Source of the DNA: Patulibacter defluvii | GTDB lineage: Bacteria; Actinomycetota; Thermoleophilia; Solirubrobacterales; Solirubrobacteraceae | Direction of reading: 5' to 3' | Length of the DNA stretch: 64,000 bases | Assembly (NCBI RefSeq): GCF_034096925.1 | Contig: NZ_JAWZSQ010000003.1 | Span: 62,001-126,000 of the forward strand | Shown here: one piece after another, positions 7,487 through 15,890 of the stretch | How the letters are laid out: each line of letters opens with the position of its first letter | How positions within the stretch are numbered: the stretch's first letter is position 1 | Translations under genes and position numbers: made by a program | The notes under the pieces: generated by a model | Databases searched by the model: none | The model's input: the letters and a program-made list of their open reading frames with translations, nothing else | Told to the model about the DNA's origin: nothing

Positions 7487-8287
7487 GTGAGCATGGTGCC
7501 GGTCACCGGCGGACCCCTGACCGCGCTGCCGGGCACGGTCGGCGCGATGGGCGTGCTGCTGCTGCGCACGACCCGGGCGATCATCCGCACGCCGCTGGCC
7601 TTCGGGCCCGAGCTGGTCTCCCAGATCGCGTTCGCGATGCGGGTCGGCTGGATGCCGTTGGTGCTCGCCGCGGTGGCGATGTCGTACGGGCCCGCGGGGA
7701 TCCAGGCCGCCGGCTTCCTCAACCTGGTCGGGGCGATCGACCGGATGGGCGGGCTCTTCTCGATCACCGTGATCCGCGAGTTCGCGCCGCTGGTCTGCGC
7801 GATCGTGATGGCCGGGGTGGCCGGCACGGCGATGTGCGCCGACCTCGGGGCGCGCAAGATCCGCGAGGAGCTGGACGCGCTCTCGGTGCTGGGCGTCGAC
7901 CCGATCACCAACCTCGTCGTCCCGCGGTTCCTGGCGCTGGTGATCGTGACGATGGTCTTCAACGTCTTCGCGCTCGTCTTCGGCTCGCTCGCCGGGCTGC
8001 TGGTGGCGATCGTCAACGGCTCGTCGAGCGGCGTCTTCTTCCACGCCTACTTCGACAACGCGGCCACGCTCGAGGTGGCGGCGTCGTTCGTGAAGACGGC
8101 GATCTTCGGCGGGATCATCGCGATCGTCTGCTGCTACAAGGGGCTGACCGCCGAGGGCGGCGCGGCCGGCGTCGGGCGGGCGGTCAACGAGGCCGTGGTG
8201 CTGACCTTCCTGGCCGTCGGGCTGGTCGACTACGCCTTCACCCAGGCGCTGCTGGCGCTCAGCCCCGACCTCTCGGCGGTCCGCTGA
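7487..8287 (+). CDS. yrbEA: MlaE/YrbE-type ABC permease, first of mce operon
   Basis: A 266-residue integral membrane permease of the MlaE/YrbE family, first gene of the mce operon. Several hydrophobic helices are visible, and the family signature EELDALSVLGVDP (residues 127-139) contains the segment that contacts the ATPase. With the next gene it should form the heterodimeric membrane part of an Mce lipid importer. The GTG start follows GGAGAGGG with 7 bases of spacing. No ATPase (MceG/MlaF type) is encoded here, as usual in actinobacteria where it lies elsewhere. Confidence 0.92.
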   Translation: MSMVPVTGGPLTALPGTVGAMGVLLLRTTRAIIRTPLAFGPELVSQIAFAMRVGWMPLVLAAVAMSYGPAGIQAAGFLNLVGAIDRMGGLFSITVIREFAPLVCAIVMAGVAGTAMCADLGARKIREELDALSVLGVDPITNLVVPRFLALVIVTMVFNVFALVFGSLAGLLVAIVNGSSSGVFFHAYFDNAATLEVAASFVKTAIFGGIIAIVCCYKGLTAEGGAAGVGRAVNEAVVLTFLAVGLVDYAFTQALLALSPDLSAVR

Positions 8288-9072
8288 TGGCCAGCGCGCG
8301 CGACGGGCTGGAGCGGTTCGGCGAGATCCTGCACTTCGCCTGGCAGGTGATCGTGCGGGTCCTCAGCGGACGCGTGCTGGCCTTCGCCGGCGAGTCGGTC
8401 CGCCAGGCCGGGATCCTGATCTCCGGCTCGGTCGGGGTGGTCTTCCTGCTCGTCTTCGCGCTCGGGCTGCAGTGCGGGATCCAGGGCGCGTACGGCACCC
8501 AGTCGATCGGCGCGCCGTCGATCGCCGGCGCCTTCACCGCGGTCTGCAACCTGCGCGAGGTCACCCCCTACGCCTTCGGCTACATGATGGCCGCGAAGGT
8601 CGGCACCGGGATCGTCGCCGAGCTCGGCGCGATGCGGATCAGCGACGAGATCGACGCGCTCGAGGTGATGGGCTTCGACGCGATCACCTACCTCGGCGCG
8701 ACCCGCCTGCTCGGGTACATGATCGTGCTGCCGTTCGTCTTCATCGTCGCGGTGGCGGTCGGCTTCGCCGGCTCGTACATCGCGGTCGTCTGGCAGTTCG
8801 GGCGGGTCTCCGCGGCGGCCTACCTGGAGATCTTCTGGGTCTTCCAGACCCCGCTCGACATGGTCTTCTCGCTGATCAAGGGGATGAGCATGTCGGCGTT
8901 CGTGATCCTCGTCGGCTGCTACTTCGGCTACAACGCGAGCGGAGGACCGGTCGGGGTCGGGACGGCGACCGCCCGCTCGATGGCGGTCAACATCGTCGGG
9001 ATCCACGCGATCGGGCTGCTCTCGACGCAGCTCTTCTGGGGCAGCGACCCGCGATCGCCGGTGGGCGGATGA
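8287..9072 (+). CDS. yrbEB: MlaE/YrbE-type ABC permease, second of mce operon
   Basis: A 261-residue MlaE-family permease, partner of the preceding gene. The signature EIDALEVMGFDA is at residues 121-132, and membrane helices occur at about 42-62, 142-165 and the C-terminus. Its ATG overlaps the previous stop by one base (TGATG), so translation is coupled. The end overlaps the ATG of the first mce gene (ATGA). YrbEA and YrbEB together are expected to receive lipid from the Mce tunnel and drive transport with an unlinked ATPase. Confidence 0.92.
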   Translation: MASARDGLERFGEILHFAWQVIVRVLSGRVLAFAGESVRQAGILISGSVGVVFLLVFALGLQCGIQGAYGTQSIGAPSIAGAFTAVCNLREVTPYAFGYMMAAKVGTGIVAELGAMRISDEIDALEVMGFDAITYLGATRLLGYMIVLPFVFIVAVAVGFAGSYIAVVWQFGRVSAAAYLEIFWVFQTPLDMVFSLIKGMSMSAFVILVGCYFGYNASGGPVGVGTATARSMAVNIVGIHAIGLLSTQLFWGSDPRSPVGG

Positions 9073-10382
9073 GGCTGCCCCCGCGGCTGGTCCTGCCGGC
9101 CTTCCTGGTCCTGGCCGCGCTCGCCGTGGTGGCGATCGTGCGCGGCGGCGAGAACGACTACCGGATCGCCTTCCGGGTCGCCGACGCCGGCCAGCTGATC
9201 CCCGGCAACGACGTCACCGTCGCCGGCCAGCGGGTCGGGGCGGTGACCGCCGTCGGTCTGGCCCCCGACCGGCGGGCGCGGATCGAGCTGCGGATCGACG
9301 ACGACCGCTGGCGGCCGCTGCGGCGCGGCACCCGCGCGGCGATCACCCCCGGCGGCCTGGCCGGGCAGTCGAACCGGGTGGTGGCGCTGGAGCCGGGCCC
9401 GCGCGACGGCCCGCGGATCGCCGACGGCGGCGAGCTGGCCGCGGCCGACGTCCGCGGGATCGTCGACCTCGACCACGTCCTGACCGCGCTCGACGCCCGC
9501 ACCCGCGGCCGGCTGGCGCGGCTGCTGCGGCGGGCCGACGCGAACCTGGCCGGGACCGGGCCTGACGGCGCCCGGACGCTCGACGCCGCCGGTCCGGCCG
9601 TGACCGCCGCCGGCGACCTGCTGTCCGACGTCGCGGCCGAGGAGCCGGCGATCGACCGGCTGCTGCGCAGCGCCGACGCCCTGACCGGCACGATCGCCGC
9701 CCACGAGCAGGACCTGCGCGTCGGGCTGCGCTCGACCCGGCGGGTGGTCGGGACGGTCGCCGAGCACCGGGCCGAGCTGACCCGGACCCTGGAGCGCTCG
9801 CCGGCGCTGGTCCGTGACGCGACCGCGACCCTCCGCCGCGCCCGCCCGACGCTGGTGCGGCTGCAGCCGACGATCGACGCGGCGGCGCCGCTGGTCGGGC
9901 CGCTGACGGTGCTCGCGCGCCGGCTCGACGCCTCGGGGCCGCGGCTGCTGGCGGCGCTCGCCGACGGCGCCGACCTGGTCGATCGCGCCGGCCCGCTGCT
10001 CGACCGGCTGCCGGGGCTGCTGCCGCAGATCGAGACCGGGCTCCGCGACGTCCGCTCGACGCTGCGGACGCTGGTGCCGGCGATGGACCAGATCCGGCCC
10101 TACGTCCCCGACGTGCTCGGCGGCTTCACGGCCGGGTTCGCGGGCACCGCCGGCGGCTACTACGACGCCAACGGCAACTACGGCCGCGCCAGCGTCAACC
10201 TCGGCGCCGGCCTCTTCGACGGGATCCTGCCCAACCTGCTGCCGAACCTGCTCGGCCAGAAGGGGATCCGGACCGGGCTCACCAACCGCTGCCCGGGATC
10301 GGCCGCCGCCCCGGCCGCCGACCGCTCGAACCCGTGGGTGCCGGCCGGCGTCCACTGCGACCGCGAGGACGACGAGCGGTGA
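9069..10382 (+). CDS. mceA: Mce family protein, first of six
   Basis: A 437-residue Mce protein: one N-terminal membrane helix (about residues 7-24), the MCE/MlaD domain (about 31-105, with GNDVTVAGQRVGAVTA at 46-61), then a long alpha-helical, coiled-coil-rich segment, and a C-terminal tail. It is expected to line a hexameric lipid tunnel across the cell envelope. It contains exactly two cysteines, both C-terminal (TNRCPG and VHCDRE). The start overlaps the yrbEB stop. The segment GGYYDANGNYGRASVNLG before the tail is a typical actinobacterial MceA-end feature. Confidence 0.9.
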   Translation: MRLPPRLVLPAFLVLAALAVVAIVRGGENDYRIAFRVADAGQLIPGNDVTVAGQRVGAVTAVGLAPDRRARIELRIDDDRWRPLRRGTRAAITPGGLAGQSNRVVALEPGPRDGPRIADGGELAAADVRGIVDLDHVLTALDARTRGRLARLLRRADANLAGTGPDGARTLDAAGPAVTAAGDLLSDVAAEEPAIDRLLRSADALTGTIAAHEQDLRVGLRSTRRVVGTVAEHRAELTRTLERSPALVRDATATLRRARPTLVRLQPTIDAAAPLVGPLTVLARRLDASGPRLLAALADGADLVDRAGPLLDRLPGLLPQIETGLRDVRSTLRTLVPAMDQIRPYVPDVLGGFTAGFAGTAGGYYDANGNYGRASVNLGAGLFDGILPNLLPNLLGQKGIRTGLTNRCPGSAAAPAADRSNPWVPAGVHCDREDDER

Positions 10383-11644
10383 GTCGCAAGGCGCTGCTCG
10401 CCCTGGTCGCGCTGGCCGCCGTCGCGGTCGCGGTGGTGCTGGTCGTCCGCAACGGCGAGGACCAGCCGCGGACCCGGATCGACGTCGTCTTCGACAGCGC
10501 CCGCGGGATCCAGGAGGGCTCGCTGGTGAAGGTCGCCGGGGCCCGCGTCGGCCGCGTCCGCCAGATCGCCCTGACGCCCGAGAACCGCGCGCGCGTGGAG
10601 CTGGAGCTGGAGCGCGACGTGGCCGATCTCCGGCAGGACGCCAGCTGCGCGATCCGGCCCGAGGGGCTGATCGCCGAGAGCTACGTCGGCTGCGAGCCGG
10701 GCGACCGCCGGCGGCCGCCGCTGCGGGGCCGCGACGGCCGGCCGCCGACGATCCCCGTCGCCCAGACCGGCCGCCCCGTCAACCTGGCCGACCTGCTCAA
10801 CCTGTGGTCGCTGCCGACCGGCGAGCGGACGCGGGTCCTGATCAGCCAGCTGGGCCTGGGGCTGTCGGCCAAGGGCAAGGACCTGAACGAGATCCTCGGC
10901 CGCACCAACCCCGCCCTCCAGCAGGGCCGGCGGCTGCTGGCGATCGTCGACCGCCAGCGCGACCGGCTGCGGCGGACGGTCGAGCGGACCTCGCGGGTCG
11001 CCGCGCTGCTGGCCGAGCGGCGCGGCTCGATCCACCGGATGGCGGTCAGCGGCGGGGCGCTCGGGCGGCGGGTCGCCCGCCACCGCGGCGAGCTGGCCGA
11101 GGCGGTGCGGCGGCTGCCGGCGCTGCTCGACCAGGCCGATCCGGCGCTGGCCGAGCTCGACGGCCTCAGCGCCCAGGCCGGGCCGCTGCTCGACGCCGCC
11201 GACCGCTCGGCGCCGGGGATCGCGCGGCTCAGCCGGACCGTCGGCCCGGTCGTCCGCCAGGCCGATCGGACCCTCGGCCAGCTGCGGACGCCGCTGCGCC
11301 AGACCCGCCGCGCGGCCCGCGAGCTGGCGCCGCTGCTGCCGCGCGTGGCCCGCGACCTGACCGACTTCGGCCCGACCGTCGCCTCCAGCGACCGGACCCT
11401 CTCGTCGCTACGTGACGCCGGCTTCTTCGAGGGGCTGTGGGGCTTCCTCTACTACGCCGCCGCGGCGATGGCCCGCTACGACTCGACCAGCCACGTGATC
11501 GCGGGCAACATCCTGATCACCCGCTGCATGCTCTACGCGCAGACGCGCGACCCGGAGTGCTCGGGCTGGCTGCGCGACGACCCGGCCGCGCGCCCGGCCG
11601 CGCTCCGCTCGACCCCGCCGGCGACGATCGGGGGCCGGCGGTGA
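10379..11644 (+). CDS. mceB: Mce family protein, second of six
   Basis: A 421-residue Mce protein with an N-terminal helix (about 5-22), MCE domain (about 30-120, EGSLVKVAGARVGRV) and helical arm. The GTG start overlaps the previous stop by three bases (GTGA). The MCE domain carries an extra cysteine pair (SCAIRPEG and YVGCEPGD) in addition to the C-terminal pair (TRCMLYAQ and PECSGW), which none of the other five has. The C-terminal sequence FEGLWGFLYYAAAAMARYDS is probably part of the globular end domain. Role: subunit of the Mce lipid-import tunnel. Confidence 0.9.
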   Translation: MSRKALLALVALAAVAVAVVLVVRNGEDQPRTRIDVVFDSARGIQEGSLVKVAGARVGRVRQIALTPENRARVELELERDVADLRQDASCAIRPEGLIAESYVGCEPGDRRRPPLRGRDGRPPTIPVAQTGRPVNLADLLNLWSLPTGERTRVLISQLGLGLSAKGKDLNEILGRTNPALQQGRRLLAIVDRQRDRLRRTVERTSRVAALLAERRGSIHRMAVSGGALGRRVARHRGELAEAVRRLPALLDQADPALAELDGLSAQAGPLLDAADRSAPGIARLSRTVGPVVRQADRTLGQLRTPLRQTRRAARELAPLLPRVARDLTDFGPTVASSDRTLSSLRDAGFFEGLWGFLYYAAAAMARYDSTSHVIAGNILITRCMLYAQTRDPECSGWLRDDPAARPAALRSTPPATIGGRR

Positions 11645-13071
11645 GCCGCCGCAGCCCGCACGACCTGCTCGACCGGCTGGAGCAGCGCCAGCGCTGGTTC
11701 GGGCTGGTGCTGGTGGCGATCGCGCTGGTCGTCTTCGCGATCTCGTGGGGCGCCAGCCGCGGCCTGCCGTGGCGCGACTACCAGCGGGTCTCGGTGCTGG
11801 TGCCGGACGCGGCCTCGCTGGTCAAGGGCGACGACGTCCGGATCGGCGGCGCGCGGGTCGGCCGGCTCGACCGGATCTCCGCCCACCCGCTGCCCGACGG
11901 CCGGATCGTCGCCCAGCTCGACCTCCAGCTCGACCCCGACCAGGACCCGCTGCCGGTCGACAGCACCGTCGCGGTCCGCCCGGTCAACGTCTTCGGCAAC
12001 AAGTACGTCGACGTGATCCGCGGTCACGCCCGCGCGACGGTCGCCGGCGGCCACGAGCTGCCGCTGCGGCAGGCCCGGCGGGTGGTCGAGCTGACCGACG
12101 TCCTGGCCGACGCCGACGCGACCTTCGCCCGCCGCTTCCGCACGATCCTCGACGAGGCCGGGACCGCCTTCGCCGGCCGCAGCCGCGAGATCACCGAGGC
12201 GGTCGACGCGGCGCGGGTGCTGCTGCCGCGGTTCGAGCGCTTCGCGGCGCTGCTCGCCGACCCGGTCAACCGGCTCGAGCCGCTGCTGGCCCACCTCGAC
12301 GACACGGTCGGGCTGCTCGACGGCCTGCGCCCGCTGCTGCCGCAGCTGATCGACGACACGACGACCGTGCTCGGGGCGCTGGAGGCCTCGGGCCCGGCGC
12401 TGGAGCGGACGATCGCCGCCGCGCCGGCGACCGAGACGGCGGCGACCTCGGCCCTGCGCACCGCCCGCCCGCTGCTGGCCGACCTGCGGGTGCTGGCCGA
12501 GCGGATGCGGCCGTCGGCGGCGCGGCTGCCGCGGACCGTCGCCGCCGCCGAGCGGCTGCTGTCCGAGACCCGCCGGACCCTGGCCCCGGCGACCGGGGTG
12601 GTGGCGACCGCCCAGGGCGGCGGCCGGATCCTGACCACCCTCGCCGGCCTGCGCCCGACGCTGGAGACGATCTTCGACGACGTCGAGCGGACCAACCAGC
12701 CGCTGCGGCAGACGATGGACGCGGTCGGCGACGCCCAGGTCCACTGCAACAGCGGCGGTCTGCTGGGCCGCAACCTGACCAGCGCCGTCTCCGCCGGCGA
12801 CCGCGCCGGCAGCTGGCTGGGCGGGATCTTCCTGATCGACCCGCGGCAGCTGCTGCCGGCCGCCGAGCAGTCCGACGACCTCCACGTCGACCCCTACCCG
12901 CGGCAGGACGCGACCGCCTGCGTGGCCGGCAACCAGCGCTACGCGCCCGGCCGCCGGGTCGGTCCGGCCGCGGCCGACCGGACGGTGGTGCCGACCGCGC
13001 CGCCGCCCGGGGTGCTCGACCGCGCGCGGCGGGCGGGGCTGCTCGACCGCTTCGAGGGGACGGGCCGGTGA
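11641..13071 (+). CDS. mceC: Mce family protein, third of six
   Basis: A 476-residue Mce protein. A membrane helix (about residues 20-37) follows a short basic cytoplasmic tail; the MCE domain (about 47-125) contains KGDDVRIGGARVGRL; a long heptad-like helical region follows. The GTG overlaps the previous stop in GTGA. Two cysteines only, in the C-terminal domain (QVHCNSGG and ATACVAGN). The C-terminal part also contains GIFLIDPRQLLP. Coupled translation with its neighbours suggests equal-stoichiometry assembly of a six-subunit complex. Confidence 0.9.
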   Translation: MSRRSPHDLLDRLEQRQRWFGLVLVAIALVVFAISWGASRGLPWRDYQRVSVLVPDAASLVKGDDVRIGGARVGRLDRISAHPLPDGRIVAQLDLQLDPDQDPLPVDSTVAVRPVNVFGNKYVDVIRGHARATVAGGHELPLRQARRVVELTDVLADADATFARRFRTILDEAGTAFAGRSREITEAVDAARVLLPRFERFAALLADPVNRLEPLLAHLDDTVGLLDGLRPLLPQLIDDTTTVLGALEASGPALERTIAAAPATETAATSALRTARPLLADLRVLAERMRPSAARLPRTVAAAERLLSETRRTLAPATGVVATAQGGGRILTTLAGLRPTLETIFDDVERTNQPLRQTMDAVGDAQVHCNSGGLLGRNLTSAVSAGDRAGSWLGGIFLIDPRQLLPAAEQSDDLHVDPYPRQDATACVAGNQRYAPGRRVGPAAADRTVVPTAPPPGVLDRARRAGLLDRFEGTGR

Positions 13072-14597
13072 GCGCCGCCCGGCGACGGCGACCGGCCGGC
13101 GGCGACCGCCGTCCGCCGTACCTGGCGATCGGCCTGGTCGGGACCGTCGTGCTGCTGCTGGTCGCCGCGCTGATCGTCAGCGGCCAGGGGCTTCCGGGCA
13201 GCGGCGGACGCCAGCTGCGCGGGGTCTTCAACGGCACGATGGGCCTGCGGGTCGGCTCGCCGGTGCGGGTCGCCGGGGTCCAGATCGGCAAGGTCAGCGG
13301 GGTCGACGCCGGGCCCGGGGCGACCGCCCGGGTGACGATGGAGCTGCGCGACGACGCGCCGCCGCTGCGGGCCGGCACGCGGCTGCGGATCCGCCCGCGG
13401 GTGTTCCTGGAGGGCGGCTACATCGTCGAGGTCGAGCCGGGCCCGCCGGGCGCGGCGCCGCTGGCCGACGGGGCCACGATCCCCCGCCGCGACACCGCCC
13501 TGGCCGTCTCGCTGCCGTCGGTGGTCGGGCTGCTCGATCGCGACGCGCGCGCCCAGATCACCACCAGCGTGAGCGAGCTGGACGTGGCGCTCGGCCGCAG
13601 CGGCAGCGCGGCCCCGCTGCTGCGGGCGCTGCCGCCGACCCTGCGCGACGCGACCCGGCTGGCGGTCGCCGCCCGCGGCACCCGCCCGGGCGAGCTGCGT
13701 GAGCTGCTGCGCAACGCCGACCGCGCGACCGCCGCCCTCGCCGCCCACCGCGACGGCCTCGGCCAGACGCTGGCCGGGGTCCGGCGGGTGACGGGGATCG
13801 TCGCCGACGAGGACGCCGCCACCCGCGCCGTCCTGCGCGAGATCCCGCGGATCGCCGAGCGGGCGCCCGGCGCGCTGCGGGCGATCCGCCGGGCGCTGCC
13901 GGTGGTCGACGGGCTGGTCGCCGACCTGCGGCCGGCGCTCGAGGTCGCCCCGCCCGCGCTCACCGCCGCCGACCGCACGCTGCGCCAGGCCGACCGGCTC
14001 TCGCGCCCGGCCGAGCTGCCGGCGCTGGCCCGCGCCGCGCGGCCGCTGCTGGACGAGTTGCCGGACGTGCTCGACCTCGGCAGCGCGACCCTCGCCCAGG
14101 CGACCCCGCTGGTCCGCTGCCTGCGCGACAAGATCCTGGTCGGCTTCGACCAGCGGGTCCCGGACGGCGAGCTGTCGACCGGCACCACGGTGCTCCAGGA
14201 GCTGCTGTCGCTGGCGGTCAACCTGGCCAGCGCCGGCCAGGGCTTCGACGCCAACGGGGCGAACGTGCGGCTGGCCGCGGTCCTCGGCCCGAAGATCTTC
14301 GCCGCCGACGCCACCACCGGCCTCGGCCCGCTGACCGCCACCACCGGCGACGAGATCGACGGCGCGCGACCGGCCTGGTACGGCACCAACGGGCTGCCGC
14401 CGTTCCGTCCCGACCTGGCCTGCGTCGACCAGCCGCTGCCGCCGCTGCGCTCGGCGACCGTCCGCGCCGGCACCACCCGCCCCGCGCCGGCCGGCGGCGC
14501 CGCGGGCACCCCGGCCGGCCCGGCCGACCGGGCGACGCTGCGGCGGGCCGTCCGCGCGCTCGACGCGCTGCTCGGCGAGCCGGAGGGGCGGCGCTGA
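13068..14597 (+). CDS. mceD: Mce family protein, fourth of six
   Basis: A 509-residue Mce protein, the longest of the set. It has a basic N-terminal tail, a membrane helix (about 18-38), the MCE domain (about 44-125, GSPVRVAGVQIGKVSG), and a long helical arm. The GTG overlaps the mceC stop. The only two cysteines are C-terminal (VRCLRDK and LACVDQP). After them a proline/alanine/glycine-rich linker leads to a short helical end, so the tail is probably flexible. Role as in the other Mce subunits. Confidence 0.9.
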   Translation: MSAARRRRPAGGDRRPPYLAIGLVGTVVLLLVAALIVSGQGLPGSGGRQLRGVFNGTMGLRVGSPVRVAGVQIGKVSGVDAGPGATARVTMELRDDAPPLRAGTRLRIRPRVFLEGGYIVEVEPGPPGAAPLADGATIPRRDTALAVSLPSVVGLLDRDARAQITTSVSELDVALGRSGSAAPLLRALPPTLRDATRLAVAARGTRPGELRELLRNADRATAALAAHRDGLGQTLAGVRRVTGIVADEDAATRAVLREIPRIAERAPGALRAIRRALPVVDGLVADLRPALEVAPPALTAADRTLRQADRLSRPAELPALARAARPLLDELPDVLDLGSATLAQATPLVRCLRDKILVGFDQRVPDGELSTGTTVLQELLSLAVNLASAGQGFDANGANVRLAAVLGPKIFAADATTGLGPLTATTGDEIDGARPAWYGTNGLPPFRPDLACVDQPLPPLRSATVRAGTTRPAPAGGAAGTPAGPADRATLRRAVRALDALLGEPEGRR

Positions 14598-15871
14598 TGC
14601 TGCGGCGGCTGTGGCGCCAGCAGGGACGGTGGCTGGCGGTGATCATCGCCTTCGTCGCGCTGGCGGTGGTGGTCGGTGGCTACGTGGTCAGCCAGCAGCG
14701 GCTGCGGCTGCCGTTCCAGGACCGCTACCGGATCGACGTCGCCTTCACCACGGTCCAGTCGCTGACCCCGAACACCGGTCAGCCGGTGGCGGTGGCCGGG
14801 GTCCAGGTCGGCGAGGTCACCGGCGTCCGCCTGCGCGACGGGCGTCCGATCGTGTCGCTCTCGATCGACCCCCGCAAGCTGCCGCGGGTCCACGCCAACG
14901 CGCGCGCCGAGCTGGTGCCGCTGACGCCGCTGAAGAACATGCAGGTCGACCTCGACCCCGGCGACCGCTCGGCGCCGGTGCTGCGGTCGGGGGCGACGAT
15001 CGACCCCTCGCAGACCTCGACCACGATCGACGTCGACCAGATCCTGGCCGCGCTCGACGCCGACTCGCGGCTCTACCTGGAGCAGCTGCTGGCGACCGCC
15101 GGCGACGGCCTCGACGGCCGCGGGCGGGAGCTCGGCGACGCGCTGGCGCAGCTCGGCCCGACCGCCCGGCAGGGCCGCCGGATCACCGCCGCGCTGGCCG
15201 ACCGCGACCGCCTGATCCGGCAGCTGGTCCACGACCTGACGCTGGTCGCCGACGCGACCGGCGACGACGGCGAGCGGGTCGGCCAGCTGCTCGACGACCT
15301 CGGCGGGACGCTCGGCAGCCTCGGCCAGCAGGACGCGGCCCTGCGGCGCTCGCTGCGGCGGCTGCCGAGCACCCTGCGGCACGCGTCGAGCACCGTCGAC
15401 CGCACCAGCGACCTGATCCGGACCGCCACCCGCACCGCCCGCACCCTGCGTCCGGCGATCCGGCGGCTGCCGGCCACCACCCGCGACGTCCGGCGGGTGC
15501 TGCGGACGGCCGAGCCGTTCCTCCGCGACGACGTCCGGCCGCTGGTCCGCCAGATCACGCCGACGATCCGCAGCGCGGTCCCGGTGCTGCGCCAGATCGA
15601 GGCGATCGCCCCGCCGGCGCGGCGGATCATGGCCGCGCTGGCCTACGGCTTCAACGAGCTGGTCGCCGATCCGGGCGACGGCCGCAAGGGCTACCTGTAC
15701 TGGGGCTCGTGGTTCTTCCACAACGCCAACTCGATGCTCTCGACCGCCGACGCGGCCGGGTCGGCGTGGCGGCTGCTGCCGCTGGTCAACTGCTCGGCGC
15801 TGACCGCCGACCCGATCCTGGGCGCGGTGCTGAAGCCGCTGCTCGGCGGCCTGCTGGGAGCCTGCTCGTGA
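14597..15871 (+). CDS. mceE: Mce family protein, fifth of six
   Basis: A 424-residue Mce protein with an N-terminal helix (about 12-32), MCE domain (about 42-125, GQPVAVAGVQVGEVTGV) and helical arm. The ATG overlaps the previous stop by one base. In mycobacterial operons the fifth protein is often a lipoprotein (LprK type), but here the N-terminal helix has no cysteine and therefore no lipobox. Two cysteines are found, both at the C-terminus (LVNCSAL and the final GACS). The C-terminal YWGSWFFHNANSMLS matches the end domain of the family. Confidence 0.9.
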   Translation: MLRRLWRQQGRWLAVIIAFVALAVVVGGYVVSQQRLRLPFQDRYRIDVAFTTVQSLTPNTGQPVAVAGVQVGEVTGVRLRDGRPIVSLSIDPRKLPRVHANARAELVPLTPLKNMQVDLDPGDRSAPVLRSGATIDPSQTSTTIDVDQILAALDADSRLYLEQLLATAGDGLDGRGRELGDALAQLGPTARQGRRITAALADRDRLIRQLVHDLTLVADATGDDGERVGQLLDDLGGTLGSLGQQDAALRRSLRRLPSTLRHASSTVDRTSDLIRTATRTARTLRPAIRRLPATTRDVRRVLRTAEPFLRDDVRPLVRQITPTIRSAVPVLRQIEAIAPPARRIMAALAYGFNELVADPGDGRKGYLYWGSWFFHNANSMLSTADAAGSAWRLLPLVNCSALTADPILGAVLKPLLGGLLGACS

Positions 15872-15890
15872 GCGTCGATCGGAGCCGCCC

